64,000 bases of DNA from Modicisalibacter coralii (GTDB taxonomy: Bacteria > Pseudomonadota > Gammaproteobacteria > Pseudomonadales > Halomonadaceae), in contig NZ_QWBW01000012.1 in assembly GCF_004117855.1 (NCBI RefSeq), forward strand, positions 1-64,000, in the 5' to 3' direction. The translations under genes and the position numbers were made by a program. Shown here piece by piece: positions 24,113 to 33,795 of this stretch. The notes under the pieces were generated by a model that was given only the letters and a program-made list of their open reading frames with translations, searched no databases and was not told the origin of the DNA. Each line of letters opens with the position of its first letter. Within the stretch, counting starts at the first letter, position 1.

Positions 24113-25315
24113 ATGAACTACAGGGACGTGATCCGGCAGTACCCGGCGGTACTGGCGTTCGGCTTCATCGCGATCTTCTCGGGCAACCTGGGCCAGACGT
24201 TTCTGGTCGGCTATCTCCAGCCGGCGATTTCCGCGGCCTTCTCGCTGAGCAGCGCCACGTTCGGCATCCTCTATTCGTCGCTCACGCTGGCCTCGGGATT
24301 TCTGATCTTCTTCATCGGGCCCATGCTCGACTGGATACCGCCGCGCCGCTTCGGGCTCTTCGTGGTGCTGGGCATGAGCCTGGGCATCCTGCTGCTGACC
24401 CTGTCGCCATGGCTGTGGCTGGCGATACCGGGGCTGGGGCTGATCCGCTTCTGCGGTCAGGGGCTGTTCACCCACCTCGGCACCACCACCGTCGCCAAGC
24501 AGGTCAGCGAGGCACGCGGCAGCGCACTGGCCCTGGTCACGCTGGCCATGCCCATCGGCGAGGCTGTGCTGCCGTCGATTACCACCGCCGCCCTGCAGGT
24601 CGTCGAGTGGCGGCAATACCTCTGGGCGTTGCTGGGCGTTCTGATCATTGTATGGCTGCCCCTGCTGCTCCGGGCACCCGACGGCGGCACGCCACCCGCC
24701 GCGCGATCGCCCGAGCGGTCGGGAGCATCCGCGAACCCGGTTCAGCCCCTGAAGGACGGCCGGTTCTGGCGGCTGAGCCTGATGATGATGTCGATCGCCA
24801 TCGTCAACACCGGGATCTTCGTCTTCCAGGCCGACCTGACCACCGAGTTCGCCACCACGTCCGCCGTGTTCGCGCTGGGCTTCGCCCTGGCGGCCTCGGG
24901 GCGGGTGATCGGCTCGCTCGTCGCCGGGCGGCTCGTCGACCGGCTCGGCGCCTCGCTGATGGGGCGCCTCTACCTGCTGCCGCTCGTCGCCGGGCTGGTC
25001 GTCGCCATCGTCCTCGAGAACGGCTACGGCATCCTCGCCTACATGCTGCTCTCCGGGCTGGTCACCGGCATGCAGGAACCCATCGTCACCAGCCTGCTCA
25101 TCCAGCTCTGGGGCAGCGACAACCTGGCCCGGCTGCGCTCGGTCTTCACCGCCGGCATGGTGTTTTCCTCGGGGCTGGCGCCGGCCTTCTTCGGCGTGCT
25201 GCTGGATGCGGGCGTCGCCTTCGTCACCATCCTCGCGCTGATGGCGGCCATGGTCGCCGCCGGCTGGCTGCTGGCCCTGAAGCCGCTGAAGGAAGCCGCC
25301 CGCCGGCCGGCATGA
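24113..25315 (+). CDS. MFS transporter
   Basis: 400 residues with about 12 membrane segments and MFS-type loops (FFIGPMLDWIPPRRFGLF between segments 2 and 3; GRLVDRLGASLMGRLY between 8 and 9). It probably moves a small organic solute across the inner membrane; direction and substrate are unknown. An in-frame ATG at 24074 would add 13 residues; I prefer 24113, where the residues begin to look like the cytoplasmic lead of a transporter. It converges with the next MFS gene 22 bp away. Confidence 0.82.
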   Translation: MNYRDVIRQYPAVLAFGFIAIFSGNLGQTFLVGYLQPAISAAFSLSSATFGILYSSLTLASGFLIFFIGPMLDWIPPRRFGLFVVLGMSLGILLLTLSPWLWLAIPGLGLIRFCGQGLFTHLGTTTVAKQVSEARGSALALVTLAMPIGEAVLPSITTAALQVVEWRQYLWALLGVLIIVWLPLLLRAPDGGTPPAARSPERSGASANPVQPLKDGRFWRLSLMMMSIAIVNTGIFVFQADLTTEFATTSAVFALGFALAASGRVIGSLVAGRLVDRLGASLMGRLYLLPLVAGLVVAIVLENGYGILAYMLLSGLVTGMQEPIVTSLLIQLWGSDNLARLRSVFTAGMVFSSGLAPAFFGVLLDAGVAFVTILALMAAMVAAGWLLALKPLKEAARRPA

Positions 25316-25337
25316 GAACCGCCCCCGGCGAGCGGCC

Positions 25338-26546
25338 TCAGGATCGGCAGGGGGTGGGTGTCCGGCGGCGCTCCACCCACAGCCCCACGGCGAAGATCAC
25401 CAGCCCCGCGGCGGCCAGGGCGGCACCGACCAGCCCGGTCGACGACCAGGGGAAGCCCAGCTTGACGGTCACCCCGGCGAGCCAGGCACCCAGCGCGTTG
25501 GCACCGTTGAAGGCGGCGTGGTTGAGCGAGGCGGCCATGGTCTGGGCGTCCTCGGCGACGTCCATCAGCCGGGTCTGCAGGGTCGGCCCCAGCGCCATGC
25601 TGGTACCCACCAGGCCGACGAACAGCAGGCCCCAGGCCACGCTGTTGGCGGCCACGTAGAACAGCCCCTGGACGACCAGGCACCAGACCAGGATGCCGGG
25701 GATCGCCCGCATCAGGTTCTTGTCGGCGGCCCGCGCCCCGACCAGGTTGCCGAGGATGGTGCCAAGGCCGAACACCACCAGCACCAGCGGCCCCCAGGCC
25801 TCGGCCATGCCGGCCTGGCGGGTGAGGGTGGGCATCACGTAGCTGAATACCGCGAACATGCCGCCGAAACCGATGCTGGCGATGCCCAGCGTGAACAGCA
25901 CGCGCTGCTTGACCAGGGCTCCCAGCTCGCGCTTCGGGCTGGCATGCGGGTCGGCGGGCTGTGCCGGCACCCACAGCCGGATCAGCAGCGCGGTGACCAG
26001 GGCGATCGCCCCCACGCCGGAGAAGGCGATCTGCCAGCCCAGCAGGTTGCCGGCCCAGGTGGCGAGCGGCGCGCCGATCAGAATCGCCGTGGTCAGCCCC
26101 AGCATCACCCGGCTCACCGCGCGGGCGCGCTCGTCGATGGGCACCGCCGCCGCGGCGACCAGGGCGGCGACACCGAAGTAAGCGCCATGCGGCAGCCCGG
26201 CGAGAAAGCGCAGCAGCACGAAGCTGCCGAAGCCGGGGGCGAAGGCACTGGCGATGTTGCCGAGCGCGAAGACCAGCATCAGGCCGATCAGCAGTAGACG
26301 CCGGGGCAAGCGCGCGGCCAGCGAGGAGATCACCGGCGCCCCCACCACCACGCCCAGCGCATAGCTGCTGATGGCGTAGCCGACGTCGGGCACCGCGACC
26401 TGAAGATCGTCGGCCACCCGGCTCATCAGCCCCATGATCACGAATTCGCCGGTGCCGATACCGAAGCCGCCCAGGGCCAGGGCGAACTCGGCCAGACGCG
26501 GATGGGCCACGCCTGGGTTGTCTGTCGCACGCTCGACAGCCGTCAT
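25338..26546 (-). CDS. MFS transporter, DHA1 (AraJ/YdhP-like) family
   Basis: 402 residues with about 12 hydrophobic segments and the family hallmark GGFGIGTGEFVIMGLM in the first segment, as in AraJ, YdhP and related exporters, followed by LAARLPRRLLLIG and GLPHGAYFGVAALVAA. It is likely a proton-driven drug or sugar-efflux-type exporter; the substrate is unknown. The start at 26546 is preceded by GGGAGG. It stands alone on the minus strand between convergent and divergent neighbours. Confidence 0.84.
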   Translation of the reverse strand: MTAVERATDNPGVAHPRLAEFALALGGFGIGTGEFVIMGLMSRVADDLQVAVPDVGYAISSYALGVVVGAPVISSLAARLPRRLLLIGLMLVFALGNIASAFAPGFGSFVLLRFLAGLPHGAYFGVAALVAAAAVPIDERARAVSRVMLGLTTAILIGAPLATWAGNLLGWQIAFSGVGAIALVTALLIRLWVPAQPADPHASPKRELGALVKQRVLFTLGIASIGFGGMFAVFSYVMPTLTRQAGMAEAWGPLVLVVFGLGTILGNLVGARAADKNLMRAIPGILVWCLVVQGLFYVAANSVAWGLLFVGLVGTSMALGPTLQTRLMDVAEDAQTMAASLNHAAFNGANALGAWLAGVTVKLGFPWSSTGLVGAALAAAGLVIFAVGLWVERRRTPTPCRS

Positions 26547-26806
26547 AGGTACCTCCCTGTACGGGGTAGCGAACAAACGGGACCGGTGTCACCCGACGCG
26601 AGTACCGGCAGACCACGACGAACGACGCCGCGCGGCCGGTGAACAGCGCGGTCGTCGCCGTCAGTAAAGCGCGCCATTCTTGCAGAATTGCGACTTAAGT
26701 ATAAGACCGGGATCGCCTATCGATGAGATCACCCTTGACGATGCGCGCGCATCGCGCGTTACCGAGCTGATAGCATCAGGGGACTGCCAAGGATTGGAGA
26801 ACGCCC

Positions 26807-27388
26807 ATGAACGCCTTGATCCGCCGTCCCTTCGTCTTCCTGCGCCACGGTCAGAGCGTCAGCAACGCCGCCCGGGAGATGGCCGGCAGCCGCGACGTGG
26901 CACTGACCGCCCGCGGCGAGGCCGAGGCCCGTGCCGCGAGCGACTTGCTCGGCGAGGTGGCCTGGCCGCTGGTCGCCGCCAGCCCGCTGCAACGCGCCCG
27001 GCGCACCGCGGAACTGGCCGTGGGGCGCGCGCCCGACCGCCTCGTCGAGGGGCTGATGGAGCGCGACTGGGGCGAGCTGCAGGGGCGTCCGATCCCCGCA
27101 CGGCTCGACCATCTCGCCACGCCCGAGGGCGGCGAGCCTTGGCGGGACTTCGTCGCGCGCATCGTCGCCGCGCTCAACGATCTGTTCGAACAGGACGACA
27201 TCCCGCTGGTGGTGGGCCATGCCGGGCTGCCGCGGGCGATTCGCTATCTGGCCACCGGCCGGCCCGAGGGGCCGCGCACCGCCAATGCCACGCCGTTGTG
27301 GATCGCCCCCGAGAGCGACACCGGCTGGACGCTGCGCGATCTCGAACCGGCGGATCTCGTCCGGCTGCCGCGACGCACCCCGGCCTGA
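26807..27388 (+). CDS. Histidine phosphatase family protein (phosphoglycerate mutase-like)
   Basis: 193 residues. It has the catalytic LRHGQS (residues 12-17, the RHG motif whose His is phosphorylated), an Arg and Glu in the middle (RARRTAEL; ERDWGELQGRP) and the second catalytic His in VVGHAGLPRAI. It is likely a phosphatase acting on a small phosphorylated metabolite, not a true glycolytic mutase, being too short for that. It stands alone and converges with the emrB gene 1 bp away. Confidence 0.85.
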   Translation: MNALIRRPFVFLRHGQSVSNAAREMAGSRDVALTARGEAEARAASDLLGEVAWPLVAASPLQRARRTAELAVGRAPDRLVEGLMERDWGELQGRPIPARLDHLATPEGGEPWRDFVARIVAALNDLFEQDDIPLVVGHAGLPRAIRYLATGRPEGPRTANATPLWIAPESDTGWTLRDLEPADLVRLPRRTPA

Positions 27389-27389
27389 C

Positions 27390-28952
27390 TCATGCCCGGC
27401 GCCGCTCGAGCATCAGCCACGCCGGCAGCAACGCCACCAGGAACACCAGCGCCACCGCCAGGAAACTCTCGCGAAAGCCCATCATCTGACTCTGCAGCGC
27501 GATCACCTGATCGAGATAGCCGCTGGCGGCAGCCTGGCGGGCCGGTTCGGCCACCCCACCACCGGCCAGCAGCGAGTTGGCGGCATCGAGAAAGGCGCCG
27601 GTGGTGCTGTTGCGGCCGTCCTGGGTCGCCGTGAAGGCCTGGGCATAGAGCTGACTGCGGTGGGCGAGCAGGATCGACAATAGATTGACGCCGAACGCCC
27701 CGCCCAGTTGGCGAACGAAGTTGATCGCCCCGCTGCCCTGGCCGAGCAGCTTGCGCGGCAGCGCCGACAGCGCCCCGGCATTGAGACTGGGCAGCACCAG
27801 GCCCAGACCGATGCGCCCCACCATGATCCAGATGGCGAACGTCCAGAAGCCGGTATCGGTGTCCGCGTCGGTCATCAGATAGCAGGACAGCGCGAACACC
27901 GCCAGGCCGACACTGATGATCATCGGCGGCGGAGCCCTGTCGGTAATGCGCCCGGCGATCGGGAAGACCACCGCCAGGATGAGCCCCGCCGGCATCAGCA
28001 ACAGCCCCGAGCGGGTCGGCGTATAGCCCTGGATGGTCTGCACGAACAGCGGGATCAGGTAGGTCGAGCCGTAGATGCCGGCACCGAAGATGAACGCCAC
28101 CAGTGCCGCCCCCGAGAACACCCGGCGCGAGAACAGCGTCAGGTTGAGCAGCGGCGTCGCCGTCCACAGCTCCCAGGCAATGAAGGCGACACAAGACAGC
28201 GCGGCGAGGCAGAAGTCGCCGAGGATGGCATCCGACAGCCAGCCTTCACGCTGGCCGTTGGACAGCCCATCGAGCAGTGTCACCAGAAACAGCGTGAGCA
28301 GGCCGAAGCCCGGCCAGTCGAAGCGCGAGGCCGGGCCTTCGCCCTCGCGCCCGGGCAGGAACAGCATGGCCAGAAAGGGCCCCAGCAGGCTGAACGGCAG
28401 GGCGATGAAGAACACATAGCGCCAGCTGAAGCTGTCGACCATGATCCCGCCCAGGGTCGGGCCCAGTGCCGGCGCCAGCACCACGCCGATGCCGTAGATG
28501 CCCATCGCCGAGCCGCGCCGCTCCGGCGGGAAGACCTGGAAGATGACCTGCATCGCCAGCGGCTGGAGAATCCCCGCGGCGCAGCCCTGGAGAATCCGCC
28601 CGGCGATCAGCAGCGTCTCGCTGGTGGCCAGCCCACCCATCACCGAGGCGGCGCTGAACACGCCCATGGCGATCAGGTAGGTGATGCGCTGTCCCACCGC
28701 CTCGACCAGCCAGGCGTTGAGCAGCATGGTCCCGGTCATCGCCGCCAGGAAGCCGGTGGAGAGCAGTTGCGCCTTGTCCTGGCCCATGCCGAAGGCGCCC
28801 ATGATATCGGGCAGGGCGACATTGATGATGGTCGCGGTGAGCACCGTCGAGATGGTGCCCATCATCGCCGTCACCGTCGCCAGATAACGGTAGGCGGACC
28901 CGTAGCGCGCGAACAGGCCTTCGATGCTGTCGGCGCGGATGGCGTCAGCCAC
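27390..28952 (-). CDS. emrB: MFS efflux pump, DHA2/EmrB family
   Basis: 520 residues, about 14 hydrophobic segments as in DHA2 transporters. The motif-C-like stretch GVVLAPALGPTLGG (antiporter signature) and LNAWLVEAVGQRITYLIAMG are present. It pumps drugs or other toxic compounds out with proton exchange and pairs with the EmrA-like adaptor encoded just upstream; the two genes overlap by 8 bp. An aromatic or hydrophobic compound is the usual substrate for the family. Confidence 0.85.
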   Translation of the reverse strand: MADAIRADSIEGLFARYGSAYRYLATVTAMMGTISTVLTATIINVALPDIMGAFGMGQDKAQLLSTGFLAAMTGTMLLNAWLVEAVGQRITYLIAMGVFSAASVMGGLATSETLLIAGRILQGCAAGILQPLAMQVIFQVFPPERRGSAMGIYGIGVVLAPALGPTLGGIMVDSFSWRYVFFIALPFSLLGPFLAMLFLPGREGEGPASRFDWPGFGLLTLFLVTLLDGLSNGQREGWLSDAILGDFCLAALSCVAFIAWELWTATPLLNLTLFSRRVFSGAALVAFIFGAGIYGSTYLIPLFVQTIQGYTPTRSGLLLMPAGLILAVVFPIAGRITDRAPPPMIISVGLAVFALSCYLMTDADTDTGFWTFAIWIMVGRIGLGLVLPSLNAGALSALPRKLLGQGSGAINFVRQLGGAFGVNLLSILLAHRSQLYAQAFTATQDGRNSTTGAFLDAANSLLAGGGVAEPARQAAASGYLDQVIALQSQMMGFRESFLAVALVFLVALLPAWLMLERRRA

Positions 28953-30054
28953 CGCTGGTGGTCTCCAGCTCGACCATCATGCCCGGCTTGAGCAGGCCGT
29001 CGGTCTGCTCGACGGCGATGCGCACCGGCAGGCGCTGGGTGATCTTGGTGAAGTTGCCGCTGGGATTGGGGCTGGGCAGCAGCGCGAACTCGCTGGTCGC
29101 CGCCTGGCCGACCCGCTCCACGGTACCCTCGAAATGCCGGTCGGGCAGGGCGTCGACATGCACGTCGACCGACTTGCCGGGCGTGAAGTGGCGAAAGTCG
29201 GTTTCCTTGACGTTGGCCTCGACGCGCACCGCCCGCGGATCATGGACCATCACCAGCCGCTGGCCGGCGGTGACATACTCGCCGTCGTCGATGAAGACCC
29301 GGTCGATGACGCCGTCGAAGGGCATGCTCAGGGTACGGTCGTGCAGGTCCAGGCGCGCCTGCTCGCGTTGCGCGCGCAGTTGCTTGGCCTGGGCCTCGAG
29401 TCCCGCCAGTTGCTTGTGCAGCACACCGAGCTGCCCGCGGTCGGCGCGCGCCTCGGTGAGTTCGGCCTTGGCATTGTGGAGCTGGGCTTCGGCGCTGCCC
29501 ACGGCCTCCCTGGCGGTGGCCAGGGCAGTACGGGTCTGGTCGAGTCGCGACCGGTTGATCGCCCCCTGATCGGCCAGCTTGGCGATCCGCCGATTGTCGA
29601 GACGCGCCAGATCGCGCTCGGCCTCGGCCGAGCTCAATGCCGCGCGGGCGACATCGATCGCCGCCTGCCTGGCCTCGATGGCGCTGCGGGTCTGTCGATC
29701 GACCATGGCGAGGCGCGCCCGGGTCTCCTCGCGGCTGTCCTCGAGCGCCTCGATCCTGGCGTCGAGTTCGTCGAGGCGCAGGCGGTTCCGGCGGTCATCG
29801 ATGGTCACCAGCACCCGCCCCCGGGCCGCCTCGTCGCCCTCAATCACCTCGACCCCGGTCACCCAGCCGGGCACCCGGCTGCTGAGCACGATCATGTCGG
29901 CGGCGACGCGGGCATCGATGACATTGACGTGGGTGAACTGCCGATAGACCCAACCACCCCCCACGGCGACCGCCACCACGACCACGGCCAGCACCACCGC
30001 CAGCCGCCAGCGGCGTGGACGCGCCTCGGACGCCTCGCGCGAATCGTCGCTCAC
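28945..30054 (-). CDS. emrA: HlyD/EmrA family membrane fusion protein
   Basis: 369 residues. One N-terminal membrane anchor (about 17-40), then a biotinyl-lipoyl-like half (GWVTGVEVIEGDEAARGRVL), a long alpha-helical hairpin (about 85-215, rich in Ala, Arg, Glu and Leu) and a closing barrel (MPFDGVIDRVFIDDGEYV). Such periplasmic adaptors connect an inner-membrane MFS pump to an outer-membrane channel; no channel gene is nearby. It overlaps the MarR gene (ATGA) and emrB, so the order marR-emrA-emrB is one operon. Confidence 0.87.
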   Translation of the reverse strand: MSDDSREASEARPRRWRLAVVLAVVVVAVAVGGGWVYRQFTHVNVIDARVAADMIVLSSRVPGWVTGVEVIEGDEAARGRVLVTIDDRRNRLRLDELDARIEALEDSREETRARLAMVDRQTRSAIEARQAAIDVARAALSSAEAERDLARLDNRRIAKLADQGAINRSRLDQTRTALATAREAVGSAEAQLHNAKAELTEARADRGQLGVLHKQLAGLEAQAKQLRAQREQARLDLHDRTLSMPFDGVIDRVFIDDGEYVTAGQRLVMVHDPRAVRVEANVKETDFRHFTPGKSVDVHVDALPDRHFEGTVERVGQAATSEFALLPSPNPSGNFTKITQRLPVRIAVEQTDGLLKPGMMVELETTSGG

Positions 30055-30518
30055 GTCGCCTGCTCCGGCGCATCCGGATTACCGCCGAGCCGACCGGCGA
30101 TCCGCGCCAGCACGTCCAGGCACAGCGCCAGCTCACTCTCGTCGACGGGGCCCAGGATCTCGGCGCGCACGCTGGTTACCACCGTCTGGATACGTTCGAG
30201 GATGGGCGTCGCCCGGGCCGTCAGGTGAACCACCTTGACCCGCCGATCGCCGACCACCGCCCGCCGCTCGATCAACCCCTCGCTCTCCAGGCTGTCCAGC
30301 GAGCGCACCAGGGTCGGGCCCTGGACGTTGACCGCCGCGGCCAGGGCTTTCTGGGTCAGCGGCTCGCTGGCCTGCGACAACTGCCAGAGGATGCGCCAGC
30401 GCGACTCGGTCAGCCCATAGGGCGCCAGGCGGCGGTCGATCTCGGCGCGCCACAGCCGGGCGACCTGGCCCAGTTGCGCGCCGAAGCGATCGCGCGGGGA
30501 AACGGAATGATCGGCCAT
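30051..30518 (-). CDS. MarR family regulator of the emrAB operon
   Basis: 155 residues with the winged helix (ESRWRILWQLSQASEPLTQK, then a wing with GDRRVKVVHLTARA). Leader gene of the emrAB operon, with a palindromic site just upstream, which is the arrangement of EmrR/MprA and SlyA-type repressors. The ATG at 30518 is preferred; a TTG at 30536 would lengthen it slightly. Confidence 0.85.
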   Translation of the reverse strand: MADHSVSPRDRFGAQLGQVARLWRAEIDRRLAPYGLTESRWRILWQLSQASEPLTQKALAAAVNVQGPTLVRSLDSLESEGLIERRAVVGDRRVKVVHLTARATPILERIQTVVTSVRAEILGPVDESELALCLDVLARIAGRLGGNPDAPEQAT

Positions 30519-30540
30519 CGTGTTCTCGAGCAACAAAATA

Positions 30541-30554
30541 GATAGCTAACTATC
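30541..30554 (-). promoter_or_regulatory. Palindromic operator of the marR-emrAB operon
   Basis: GATAGCTAACTATC is a 14-bp inverted repeat (GATAG, 4-bp spacer, CTATC) 23 bp before the preferred start of the MarR gene. It lies in the most AT-rich part of the gap to the Lrp gene and is the obvious site for autorepression. Confidence 0.6.
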
Positions 30555-30601
30555 ATAATACCTGAACGCGATATCGCCAACCCGCCCGCACCACGCTCGT
30601 G

Positions 30602-31066
30602 TCACACCGGCAGCGGGCGGCTCTCGGCCAGCGCCTCCATGGCGAAATAGGAGGTCACGGTGTCGATCTCGAAGCCGTCGATCAGGCGCTGATAGATCCG
30701 GTCGAAGGCGCCGATGTCGCGGGCCACGATCTTGAGCATGTAGTCGTAATCGCCGCCGATACGATAGAAGTCGATCACCTCGGGGATGCCCAGCACGTGC
30801 TCGCGGAAGGCCGCCAGCCAGGCACGTGAATGGCTGCGGGTGCGGATCATCGAGAACACCACCAGCCCGAAGCCGAGCGCCTGACGGCTCAGCACGAGCC
30901 GCCGCGCCTCGATCACGCCGGCCTCTTCGAGCTGTTTGACCCGCCGCCAGCAGGCGTTCTGGGAGAGATTGACGCGCTCGGCCAGCTCGCGCTGGGCGCA
31001 GCCGGGGTGCTGCTGCAGCTCGCGCAGGATGGCAAGGTTGAAATGATCCAATTTCACGCCGCTCAT
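30602..31066 (-). CDS. Lrp/AsnC family transcriptional regulator
   Basis: 154 residues. It has an N-terminal helix-turn-helix (LDHFNLAILRELQQHPGCAQ, then LSQNACWRRVKQLEEAGVIE) and a C-terminal RAM/AsnC ligand domain (IDFYRIGGDYDYMLKIVARD, DTVTSYFAMEAL). Lrp proteins sense amino acids and usually control a neighbouring amino acid gene. It is divergent from the class V aminotransferase at 31189, its most likely target. Confidence 0.9.
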   Translation of the reverse strand: MSGVKLDHFNLAILRELQQHPGCAQRELAERVNLSQNACWRRVKQLEEAGVIEARRLVLSRQALGFGLVVFSMIRTRSHSRAWLAAFREHVLGIPEVIDFYRIGGDYDYMLKIVARDIGAFDRIYQRLIDGFEIDTVTSYFAMEALAESRPLPV

Positions 31067-31188
31067 GGGGTCAAATCACTCAATATTTGGGTCGATGCCG
31101 GGTCATAACGAGAAATCTACCCGCCCGAGACGGGATATCATAGCCTCGTATACCGCGCTTGCATGTCCTCCTCTGTGACGAGGCCTCC

Positions 31189-32631
31189 ATGACCACACTC
31201 GCCGACTTCACACACGTTCTCTCCGGCCCCGACCTGGTGGCGCGCCTGCGCCAGGGCCTGATCGGCGACGATATGCCGATCACCACGCCCTTCGGTCAGC
31301 GCCGCCTGCTCTACGCCGATTATGTCGCCTCCGGGCGCGCGCTGCGCCAGGTCGAGCGCTTCGTCAGTGAAGAGGTCCTGCCGTTCTATGCCAACTCGCA
31401 CACCGAGGCGTCGCACTGCGGGCAGACCATGACCCGGCTGCGCCAGGAGGCAAGGACGCTGATCGCGCGGGAGCTCAACGCCGAGGATTGCCATGTGGTA
31501 TTCAGCGGCAGTGGCGCCACCGCCGGTATCAACCGGATCGTGGCACTGCTCGATATCGCCGCCGGGGTGCACCGCGGCGAGCGCATCCGCGTGCTGGTCG
31601 GCCCCTACGAGCATCACTCCAACCTGCTCGCCTGGCGCGAGAGTGGCGCCGAGGTGGTCGAGATCCCCGAAGGCGAGGCCGGCGGGCCGGACCCGGCGGC
31701 GCTGGAGCGGGCACTGGTGGAGGCCGCCGGCAGTGACCTGATCGTCGGCGCCTTCTCGGCCGCCTCCAACGTTACCGGCATCATCAGCGACATCGACGAC
31801 ATCACCCGCCGGCTCAAGCGCCACGGCGCCCTGGCGATATGGGATTACGCCGGTGCCGGCCCCTATCTGGCGATGGACATGGCGCCCGCGCCGGACTGCC
31901 GCAAGGATGCCATCGTCTTCTCACCGCACAAGTTCGTCGGCGGTCCCGGGGCCTCCGGGGTCATGGTGGTGCGCGACAGCGTGGCACGGCGGCACACGTC
32001 TTCGCTGCCCGGCGGCGGCACGGTCAGCTTCGTTTCGCCCTGGGCGCACCGCTACAGCGCCAACCTGGCGGCGCGCGAGGAGGGCGGCACGCCCAACGTG
32101 ATCGGTGACATTCGCGCCGCGCTGGCGCTGATGGTCAAGGCAGCGATCGGGCTGCCCGAGATCGCTCAGCGCGATGCCAAGCTGCGCCGCCGCGCCCTCG
32201 CCCACTGGGCCGACGAACCGCGGCTGGTGCTGCTGGGGCGCCAGGACGTGCCGGCACTGCCGATCTTCTCCTTCCGCGTACACGACACCGACGGCGGCCT
32301 GATCCACCATCAGCTGTTCACCCGCATGCTCTCGGACCTCCACGGTATCCAGGCCCGCGGCGGCTGCGCCTGCGCCGGGCCCTATGCCCATCGCCTGCTG
32401 GGGATCGACGCCTCCGCCTCGGCAGCCCTGGTCGAACGTCTCGACCAGGGGCAAGAACTGGAAAAGCCCGGCTGGGTAAGGCTGAGCCTGCATCTGCTCC
32501 ACAGCGAGGAGCAGGTGGCGCGCCTTCTCGATGGCGTGCTCACCCTGGCCCGGGAAGCGCCGACCTGGGCCCGCCACTACCGCGCCGACCCGGCCACCGC
32601 ACGCTTCCGAGCCGACACCGCCGAGGGATGA
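31189..32631 (+). CDS. Class V aminotransferase (cysteine desulfurase-like)
   Basis: 480 residues, longer than SufS-type enzymes (about 400). The PLP Lys lies in FSPHKFVGGPGASGVM, preceded by WDYAGAGPY (the Asp that holds the PLP ring); substrate-region segments TEASHCGQTMTRLR and ARGGCACAGPYAHRLLGI contain Cys residues placed roughly where desulfurases have theirs. It could be an aminotransferase, a lyase or a desulfurase of an amino acid. Divergent from the Lrp gene, which likely regulates it. Start at 31189 with GAGG upstream. Confidence 0.8.
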   Translation: MTTLADFTHVLSGPDLVARLRQGLIGDDMPITTPFGQRRLLYADYVASGRALRQVERFVSEEVLPFYANSHTEASHCGQTMTRLRQEARTLIARELNAEDCHVVFSGSGATAGINRIVALLDIAAGVHRGERIRVLVGPYEHHSNLLAWRESGAEVVEIPEGEAGGPDPAALERALVEAAGSDLIVGAFSAASNVTGIISDIDDITRRLKRHGALAIWDYAGAGPYLAMDMAPAPDCRKDAIVFSPHKFVGGPGASGVMVVRDSVARRHTSSLPGGGTVSFVSPWAHRYSANLAAREEGGTPNVIGDIRAALALMVKAAIGLPEIAQRDAKLRRRALAHWADEPRLVLLGRQDVPALPIFSFRVHDTDGGLIHHQLFTRMLSDLHGIQARGGCACAGPYAHRLLGIDASASAALVERLDQGQELEKPGWVRLSLHLLHSEEQVARLLDGVLTLAREAPTWARHYRADPATARFRADTAEG

Positions 32632-32867
32632 CAGCCGCGCCGAGGCGGGTAAGATGATCCCCTTGGCTGGTCTTGCCGCGCATGAAGGCGTCACGCTCTA
32701 GCGCGATGCCTTCAGTGATCGTTAACAGATAGGTCAGGTGCAAAGGCAACGCCTAGTGCCTGGCTATCGCTTCTCTTTGGACTCGTCATCCTTCATGCTT
32801 AACGCTATCAGGCGTTGGCAAAAAGCCCCTCGCAGCCATCCATGTCGTTGCTTACCGACCCACATTC

Positions 32868-33707
32868 ATGAATATTTCACTGTCTAAAAATGAAACCTCC
32901 ACTTCGCCGTCACTGCTCGACCTGGCAAATCGTACGGTGTTGCGCGAAGACGCGGAGAGTAGTGACTATGTGACTTTCTACGAGGCGTTCAAAGGGCGAA
33001 AATTCCACATCCTCGTGAAAGAGGTGGGTGAGGGGCAGGTTGGTGTCGCCTTCCGCGAAGGCGAAGGCCTACAGAGTCTCGTCACCTCGGAGAGCCAACA
33101 GCTGCTCCACGAACAGCTCGAGACCTCAGGTCTGGAGCTGCGTGAAGTGACCGGCTTTGCCATCTTGCGCATGACGGAAAGCGTTGAATTCGTGCTCGGC
33201 ATCATGGAAGGCGCAGAGGAGAAAGATTGGTTTTTCTTGACGCATGATCAGCTAGTGCTGCTGTACCGTATAGCCAACATCCAAGCGGCCCCGGCCGATG
33301 CAAGGTCGCTGGATGACCATCAGGTTTACAAGATGTACCCCAAGGCCTTCCTCGACTGGCTCTATCGCTACTGTCGCGAAAACCCGGATATCGAGCGATG
33401 CTGGTTCGTCATTGTGGCCATTGGTTCAGCCAACAACCTCGATGTCGTCGTCGTTCTCGACAGTCAAAGCGACACCCCCCATTTGGCACGGATTCGCGAA
33501 CGTGCCAAGCCGGAATTCGCGGCAAATGTCAGTGTCCTCGACGAACAGGGCCTGGTGAACATTGCAGAGCAGGACGTGTCGACCACCATTCGGGCCAACA
33601 AGCCCCTTTTCGACCGTCGCCACAAGCAGCACCCCTTGGCGCGACTGGCTCGTGCGCTGCGCCGTCACCCCTTTACCTTTCTGACGGTCAACCTGACACA
33701 GGAGTAA
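32868..33707 (+). CDS. Uncharacterised protein, possibly SseB-like
   Basis: 279 residues, no signal peptide or membrane segment. Two halves: an N-terminal part with FKGRKFHILVKEVGEGQVGV and a C-terminal part (about 165-265) with WLYRYCRENPDIERCWFVIV, LDVVVVLDSQSD and TTIRANKPLFDRRH. The second part faintly recalls the C-terminal domain of the SseB (enhanced serine sensitivity) family, but I cannot confirm it. Base and codon use are visibly less GC-rich than the neighbours and there is no clear ribosome site, which suggests acquired DNA. The preceding 236 bp (32632-32867) show no feature. Confidence 0.55.
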   Translation: MNISLSKNETSTSPSLLDLANRTVLREDAESSDYVTFYEAFKGRKFHILVKEVGEGQVGVAFREGEGLQSLVTSESQQLLHEQLETSGLELREVTGFAILRMTESVEFVLGIMEGAEEKDWFFLTHDQLVLLYRIANIQAAPADARSLDDHQVYKMYPKAFLDWLYRYCRENPDIERCWFVIVAIGSANNLDVVVVLDSQSDTPHLARIRERAKPEFAANVSVLDEQGLVNIAEQDVSTTIRANKPLFDRRHKQHPLARLARALRRHPFTFLTVNLTQE

Positions 33708-33795
33708 GGCGTTAAATGAAGGGGGTGAGGGAGGCCATCGAAACACCGATCTCCTCCCCGAGCCCCTCGCTCCCGATGCGCGGAGAAGCCACCGC

